Shown: positions 57,475 to 64,000 of the stretch, in pieces
Position numbering within the stretch: position 1 is the stretch's first letter
Layout: the number at the start of each line of letters is the position of its first letter
From: Rhizobium rosettiformans W3
GTDB lineage: Bacteria > Pseudomonadota > Alphaproteobacteria > Rhizobiales > Rhizobiaceae
Assembly (NCBI RefSeq): GCF_004912135.1
Contig: NZ_STGU01000003.1
Coordinates: 62,001-126,000 of the forward strand
Length of the DNA stretch: 64,000 nucleotides
Reading direction: 5' to 3'
Notes under the pieces: model-generated
What the model was told of the DNA's origin: nothing
Databases searched by the model: none
Seen by the model: the letters and a program-made list of their open reading frames with translations, nothing else
Position numbers and translations under genes: made by a program

Positions 57475-57493
57475 GGTCACTCTATTCCGTCTG

Positions 57494-58786
57494 TCAGGCA
57501 GCCGCGCTTGCCGCTGCCGATGCAATCGTCAGATGGCGACCGTTATGGCCGCCAATCGAGACCTCGATGAGGCTGCCGGGTGTCATGCCGGGCGCTGCAA
57601 CGAGGGTGAAGTCTTCCGTATGCGCCATTTCGTTGCGCTCGACCTGCAGCTTCTGCCGGGTCCCAACACGGGAGGTTAGATGGATAGCCTGCAATCTTTC
57701 AGCCACCGCGCGGAGGTCCGCCGCGCGTGCCTTGACGAGCGCTCGGTCGAGCTGCGGCATGCGGGCTGCCGGCGTGCCGGGGCGGGGGCTGAAGGGAAAG
57801 ACATGCAAATGCGCGATGCCGATCTCCTCGGCCAGGCGCGCTGAGTTTGCCGCCATCTCCTCGGTCTCCGTCGGAAAACCGGCGATCATGTCGGCACCAA
57901 AGGCAAAGCCGGGGCGCAAGCGCTGGACCTGTTCGGCAAAGGCAATGGCATCGGCGCGGGAATGCCGGCGCTTCATGCGCTTCAGGATCATGTCGTCGCC
58001 ATGCTGCAGCGACAGATGCAGATGCGGCATGAAACGCGGCTCGTCTGCAATCAGGTCGAAGAGATGGCTGTCCGCCTCGATGCTGTCGATCGAAGAGAGG
58101 CGCAGACGCAGGATTTCCGGCACCTGCTTCAGAAGCGTCTTCGCGAGAAGGCCAAGCGTCGGATTGCCGGGCAGGTCCGCGCCATAACTCGTCGCATCCA
58201 CCCCGGTCAGCACCACCTCGCGATAACCGTTCTCAACGAGCTTGCGCGCCTGCTCGACGACGGCGCCCATCGGCACGGAGCGCGAATTGCCGCGGCCATA
58301 GGGGATAATGCAGAAGGTGCAACGGTGGTCACAGCCATTCTGCACCTGGAGGAAACCGCGCACATGGCGGTCGATATGCGCCACCATCTGCGGTGCCGTC
58401 TCGGTCACGCTCATGATGTCGTTGACGGCAATCTTTTCTTCCGCCGAGACTCCGAAATCCGGCAGGCGGCGATAATGCTCGGCCTTCAGCTTTTCCTCGT
58501 TGCCGAGGACAGCGTCGACCTCTGGCATATCAGCGAAGTTTTGCGCTTCTGTCTGGGCAGCACAGCCGGTGACGATGATGCGGGCCTCAGGGTTTTCCCG
58601 GCGTGCCCGGCGGATCGCCTGCCTTGCCTGGCGCACGGCCTCCGAGGTGACCGCACAGGTGTTGACGAGGATCGCGTTGTCGAGGCCGGCCTTGGCGGCT
58701 TCGGCCTTCATGACTTCGGATTCATAGGTGTTGAGGCGACAGCCGAAGGTGATGACTTCGACGGCGCCTTTTCGCTCAGGCGTCAC
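57494..58786 (-). CDS. mtaB: tRNA t6A37 methylthiotransferase MtaB
   Basis: Radical-SAM enzyme converting t6A37 to ms2t6A37 in tRNAs. The 430-residue product has the N-terminal UPF0004 domain with cluster cysteines Cys16, Cys44 and Cys75, the radical-SAM triad CDHRCTFC (Cys152, Cys156, Cys159) and a C-terminal TRAM domain from about 365. [11 protein letters not shown] distinguishes MtaB from MiaB and RimO. It overlaps dapF by four bases and is followed by ftsY 19 bp downstream. Confidence 0.95.
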   Translation of the reverse strand: MTPERKGAVEVITFGCRLNTYESEVMKAEAAKAGLDNAILVNTCAVTSEAVRQARQAIRRARRENPEARIIVTGCAAQTEAQNFADMPEVDAVLGNEEKLKAEHYRRLPDFGVSAEEKIAVNDIMSVTETAPQMVAHIDRHVRGFLQVQNGCDHRCTFCIIPYGRGNSRSVPMGAVVEQARKLVENGYREVVLTGVDATSYGADLPGNPTLGLLAKTLLKQVPEILRLRLSSIDSIEADSHLFDLIADEPRFMPHLHLSLQHGDDMILKRMKRRHSRADAIAFAEQVQRLRPGFAFGADMIAGFPTETEEMAANSARLAEEIGIAHLHVFPFSPRPGTPAARMPQLDRALVKARAADLRAVAERLQAIHLTSRVGTRQKLQVERNEMAHTEDFTLVAAPGMTPGSLIEVSIGGHNGRHLTIASAAASAAA

Positions 58787-59691
58787 GGGGTGGCGGCCTC
58801 TGCCTGCCCGCTCTCGTCACGCTGCCAGTCACCGGTGGCTGGATCAACCGTGCCGGACCATTCCCATTCGGCAGGGCCGGTCATGACGACCTTGTCGTCG
58901 GCGCGCCAGTCGATGGTGAGCGTGCCGCGATTGGGGCTCGAGGCGACCGTGATGGTCACCTTGCGCTCGGTGCGGCCGGTACGCGCAGCGGAAACGCCGG
59001 CCGCACAGGCGGCAGAGCCGCAGGCGAGCGTCAGGCCAGCGCCACGTTCCCAAGTGCGCGTCACCATGGTTGTTTTCGATGTGACGTGGGCGAGGGTGAT
59101 ATTGGCCTTTTCCGGGAAGATCGGATGGTTTTCGAGCAGTGGTCCGAAGCGCTCCAGGTCGTAGGTCATCGGATCGCGATCGACCCAGAACACAGCATGG
59201 GGATTGCCCATAGACATGGCCGAGGGTGAATGCAGGATCGGCGCGTCAATCGGGCCGATCTGCAGCTCGATGCGGCTGGTATCGTGGAATTCTTCCGAGA
59301 GCGGGATCTTGTCCCAGGCAAAGACCGGCTTGCCCATGTCGACGGAGATCGTGCCATCCGGATGTTCGACGGCATTCAGGATGCCGGCGATGGTCTGGAA
59401 GGTGAAGCTCTTGCGACCGGTTTCGCTGGCGAGTGCCTGCACCACGCAGCGGGTGCCGTTGCCGCAGGCCTGGGCCTTCGAGCCGTCGCAGTTCAGGATG
59501 TCGATATAGGCGTCCGTACCATCCACCTTGGGATCATGGATCGCCATGATCTGGTCGAAGGCGGTGGCGGGATCGGCGGCAAGCGCGACTGCGGCAGCCG
59601 GGGTCACCCGGTCAGTGCGACCGCGCATGTCAATGACGAGGATCTTGTTGCCAAGCCCGTTCATCCTCGCGAATTCGACCCGATCCGACAT
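58783..59691 (-). CDS. dapF: Diaminopimelate epimerase
   Basis: Converts LL- to meso-diaminopimelate for lysine and peptidoglycan. The 302-residue product starts [16 protein letters not shown] after GGAGTG; longer in-frame starts were rejected. The two catalytic cysteines are Cys76 (QACGNGTRC) and Cys224 (LACGSAAC). ARMNGLGN at the N-terminus is the normal substrate-binding block. It heads the dapF-mtaB-ftsY-yciB-DUF2585 series; about 87 bp separate it from thiE upstream. Confidence 0.96.
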   Translation of the reverse strand: MSDRVEFARMNGLGNKILVIDMRGRTDRVTPAAAVALAADPATAFDQIMAIHDPKVDGTDAYIDILNCDGSKAQACGNGTRCVVQALASETGRKSFTFQTIAGILNAVEHPDGTISVDMGKPVFAWDKIPLSEEFHDTSRIELQIGPIDAPILHSPSAMSMGNPHAVFWVDRDPMTYDLERFGPLLENHPIFPEKANITLAHVTSKTTMVTRTWERGAGLTLACGSAACAAGVSAARTGRTERKVTITVASSPNRGTLTIDWRADDKVVMTGPAEWEWSGTVDPATGDWQRDESGQAEAATP

Positions 59692-59778
59692 CGTCACTCC
59701 AGAAAGCTGCATTTTCAGTCTATATGGCGGAAATGCAGCCGAATTACCAGTGGAGCGGCTTAAACCGTGCATGCCTGG

Positions 59779-60384
59779 TCAACGCCAGCGCTCGGTCACA
59801 TCAAGCCATTCCCGGGTTCGCGCCTCGGGATCGGCATGCAAGGTGATGTCGGTGACGACGGCCGCACTGTCGGCACCTGCTGCAAAGACACCGGGAAGCC
59901 GGTCGGGTCGAAGACCGCCAATCGCGACCAAGGGCAGGGGGGCGATCTTTTCGTTCCACACTGTCAGCCGTTCCAGGCCCTGCGGCGCCCAGGGCATCTT
60001 CTTCAGGATCGTCGGATAGACAGGGCCGAGGGCGACATAGTCAGGTTTGGCGGCGAGCGCCGTTTCGAGTTCCGCCTCGTCATGGGTCGAGAGGCCGAGC
60101 TTCAGGCCCGCGCTGCGGATCGCCGCGAGGTCTGCCGTTGCCAGATCCTCCTGGCCGAGATGGACGAAGTCGCAGGCCTCGTCGATGGCGATCTGCCAGA
60201 AGTCGTTGATGATCAACTGGCAGCCATGGTCGGCACAGCATTGCCGGGCGCGGCGAAGGTGCTGGCGAAGCACACTTTCCTCAGCTTCCTTCATCCGCAG
60301 CTGCACCAGCTTGACCCCCAGCGGCACAAGCCGCTCGATCCAGTCGGCACTGTCGACGATGAGGTAGAAGGGATCGAGCTTCAT
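59779..60384 (-). CDS. thiE: Thiamine phosphate synthase
   Basis: Joins hydroxymethylpyrimidine diphosphate and the thiazole phosphate to form thiamine phosphate. The 201-residue product has the TIM-barrel pattern of Thi[11 protein letters not shown] (diphosphate site), [35 protein letters not shown], and [12 protein letters not shown]. The usual IGGI loop reads [10 protein letters not shown]. It is the last gene of thiCOSGE and overlaps thiG by four bases. Confidence 0.92.
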   Translation of the reverse strand: MKLDPFYLIVDSADWIERLVPLGVKLVQLRMKEAEESVLRQHLRRARQCCADHGCQLIINDFWQIAIDEACDFVHLGQEDLATADLAAIRSAGLKLGLSTHDEAELETALAAKPDYVALGPVYPTILKKMPWAPQGLERLTVWNEKIAPLPLVAIGGLRPDRLPGVFAAGADSAAVVTDITLHADPEARTREWLDVTERWR

Positions 60385-61157
60385 GCGAAGACCCCTTTGC
60401 CGATGACGGGGGTGGATGGCACGGCCATGTCGCGCGGCTCCAGCATCCCGGCGTGATACGCGGCATGTCCTGCCTCGATCGCCTTGGCAAAGGCCTCTGC
60501 CATATCACCCGGAGCGCCGGCCGAGGCAACGGCTGTGTTGAGCAGCACGGCGTCATAGCCGAGTTCCATCACCGCTGTCGCGTGGGAGGGACGACCGATG
60601 CCGGCATCGACGATCAGCGGCACGCCTTGAAATTCCGCCCGCATGGATTTGAGTGCCGGCAGATTCTGCGGCCCCATGGCGCTGCCGATCGGCGCACACC
60701 AGGGCATCAACACCCGGCATCCGGCGGCGAGCAGCTTTTCCCCGACCACCAGATCGTCTGTCGTATAGGGGAAGACCTCGAAGCCCTCGGAACTAAGGAT
60801 CTTCGCCGCTTCCACCAATTCGAAAACGTGAGGCTGCAGCGTGTCGTGATGGCCGATCACCTCGAGCTTGATCCAGGTGGTGCCGAAGACCTCCCGCGCC
60901 ATCTTTGCCGTCAGCACCGCCTCGCGGGCGCTGTGGCAGCCGGCGGTGTTGGGCAGGACGTGCACACCGAGGTCGCGGATCAGCTGGAAGAAGGCCCCAC
61001 CCGCCTTGCCGCCTGCGGTCTCCCGGCGAAGTGAGACGGTGGCGATCTCGGTCTTCGATCGCCGCACGGCCTCTGCGAGCACCGCAGGCGACGGGTAGCG
61101 TGCGGTGCCGAGCAGGAGGCGTGAGGAGACGGTCTTGCCGTAGAGTTCGAGTGTCAT
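60381..61157 (-). CDS. thiG: Thiazole synthase
   Basis: Builds thiazole phosphate from deoxyxylulose phosphate, dehydroglycine and ThiS thiocarboxylate. The 258-residue product has [12 protein letters not shown], the Schiff-base lysine Lys97 in [23 protein letters not shown], and [13 protein letters not shown] plus [18 protein letters not shown] at the phosphate site. It starts one base after the thiS stop. Confidence 0.96.
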   Translation of the reverse strand: MTLELYGKTVSSRLLLGTARYPSPAVLAEAVRRSKTEIATVSLRRETAGGKAGGAFFQLIRDLGVHVLPNTAGCHSAREAVLTAKMAREVFGTTWIKLEVIGHHDTLQPHVFELVEAAKILSSEGFEVFPYTTDDLVVGEKLLAAGCRVLMPWCAPIGSAMGPQNLPALKSMRAEFQGVPLIVDAGIGRPSHATAVMELGYDAVLLNTAVASAGAPGDMAEAFAKAIEAGHAAYHAGMLEPRDMAVPSTPVIGKGVFA

Positions 61158-61158
61158 C

Positions 61159-61352
61159 TCAGCCTCCCTGCATGGGCGAAAGGATCTCGATCCGGTCGCC
61201 TTCTTTCAAAGGATGGGCGGCGCGCTCTTCGCGGTGGACCAGGTCGCCGTTGACGGCGGTGGCCAGCCAGTCGCCCTCGTAGTCGAGCTTTGCCAGCAAA
61301 TCGGCGAGGTTGCCTGCATCGAGCTCCAGGGCTTCTCCGTTGACCGTGAGCT

Positions 61353-61356
<4 letters not shown>
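61159..61356 (-). CDS. thiS: Sulfur carrier protein ThiS
   Basis: A 65-residue ubiquitin-like protein ending in Gly-Gly (PMQGG), the site adenylated by ThiF and then thiocarboxylated as sulfur donor for Thi[13 protein letters not shown] and [12 protein letters not shown] are the family's beta-strand blocks. It overlaps the thiO stop by four bases. No thiF is present in the window, so adenylation must be supplied elsewhere. Confidence 0.95.

Positions 61357-64000
<2,644 letters not shown>

Overview
The window looks like about 64 kb of core chromosome from an alphaproteobacterium of the Rhizobiaceae (Rhizobium/Agrobacterium group). Evidence: high GC with strong third-position bias; the order hemJ(end)-rho-mnmE-mnmG-rsmG-parA-parB; a GbpR-ChvE-GguABC sugar locus; a DUF1013/TrcR cell-cycle regulator; a very large NAD-dependent glutamate dehydrogenase; and a thiCOSGE operon. 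I could not fix the genus. No insertion sequence, prophage, CRISPR array, tRNA or rRNA gene was recognised.

Layout. 0-7 kb: hemJ end, rho, mnmE, mnmG, rsmG, parA and parB on the plus strand, with two near-perfect parS sites (one on the mnmE stop codon, one inside rsmG). This is the centromere region and probably lies near the replication origin. 7-11 kb: leuS-lptE-holA on the minus strand, meeting parB tail to tail with no spacer. 11-17 kb: a YggS-type PLP protein, propionyl-CoA synthetase, TrcR (minus) and acetyl-CoA synthetase. 17-18.3 kb: a small exported nuclease plus Excalibur-domain pair and a DUF1674 succinate dehydrogenase assembly factor. 18.3-24.3 kb: htpX, rsmB, a heparinase-like protein and purH. 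24.3-30.6 kb: the large glutamate dehydrogenase followed by a UMF1-type transporter (minus). 30.7-36 kb: pyridoxal kinase, carbonic anhydrase, lytic transglycosylase, aspartate-semialdehyde dehydrogenase, a GNAT acetyltransferase and DUF2794.

35.9-47.8 kb is the most integrated block. The LysR regulator gbpR is divergent from chvE, gguA, gguB, gguC, a sugar-acid dehydratase, a sugar 1-dehydrogenase, a 2,5-dioxopentanoate (alpha-ketoglutarate semialdehyde) dehydrogenase, dgoK and dgoA, and the block closes with a 17-bp stem terminator. It combines periplasmic sensing and uptake of galactose/arabinose-type sugars with two oxidative branches: galactonate to KDPGal to pyruvate plus glyceraldehyde-3-phosphate, and arabinonate to 2-oxoglutarate. 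A lactonase and a recognised 2-keto-3-deoxyarabinonate dehydratase are missing; GguC is a candidate for the latter.

48-64 kb: a DUF1223 thioredoxin-like protein and aconitase AcnA (minus); ccmABCDG for cytochrome c maturation (plus); DUF2585, YciB/IspZ, FtsY, MtaB and DapF (minus, mostly overlapping); then thiE, thiG, thiS, thiO and thiC (minus, thiC cut by the window end). The large ORFs opposite leuS, acs, purH, gdh, acnA and the ggu operon look like codon-bias shadows and are not annotated.
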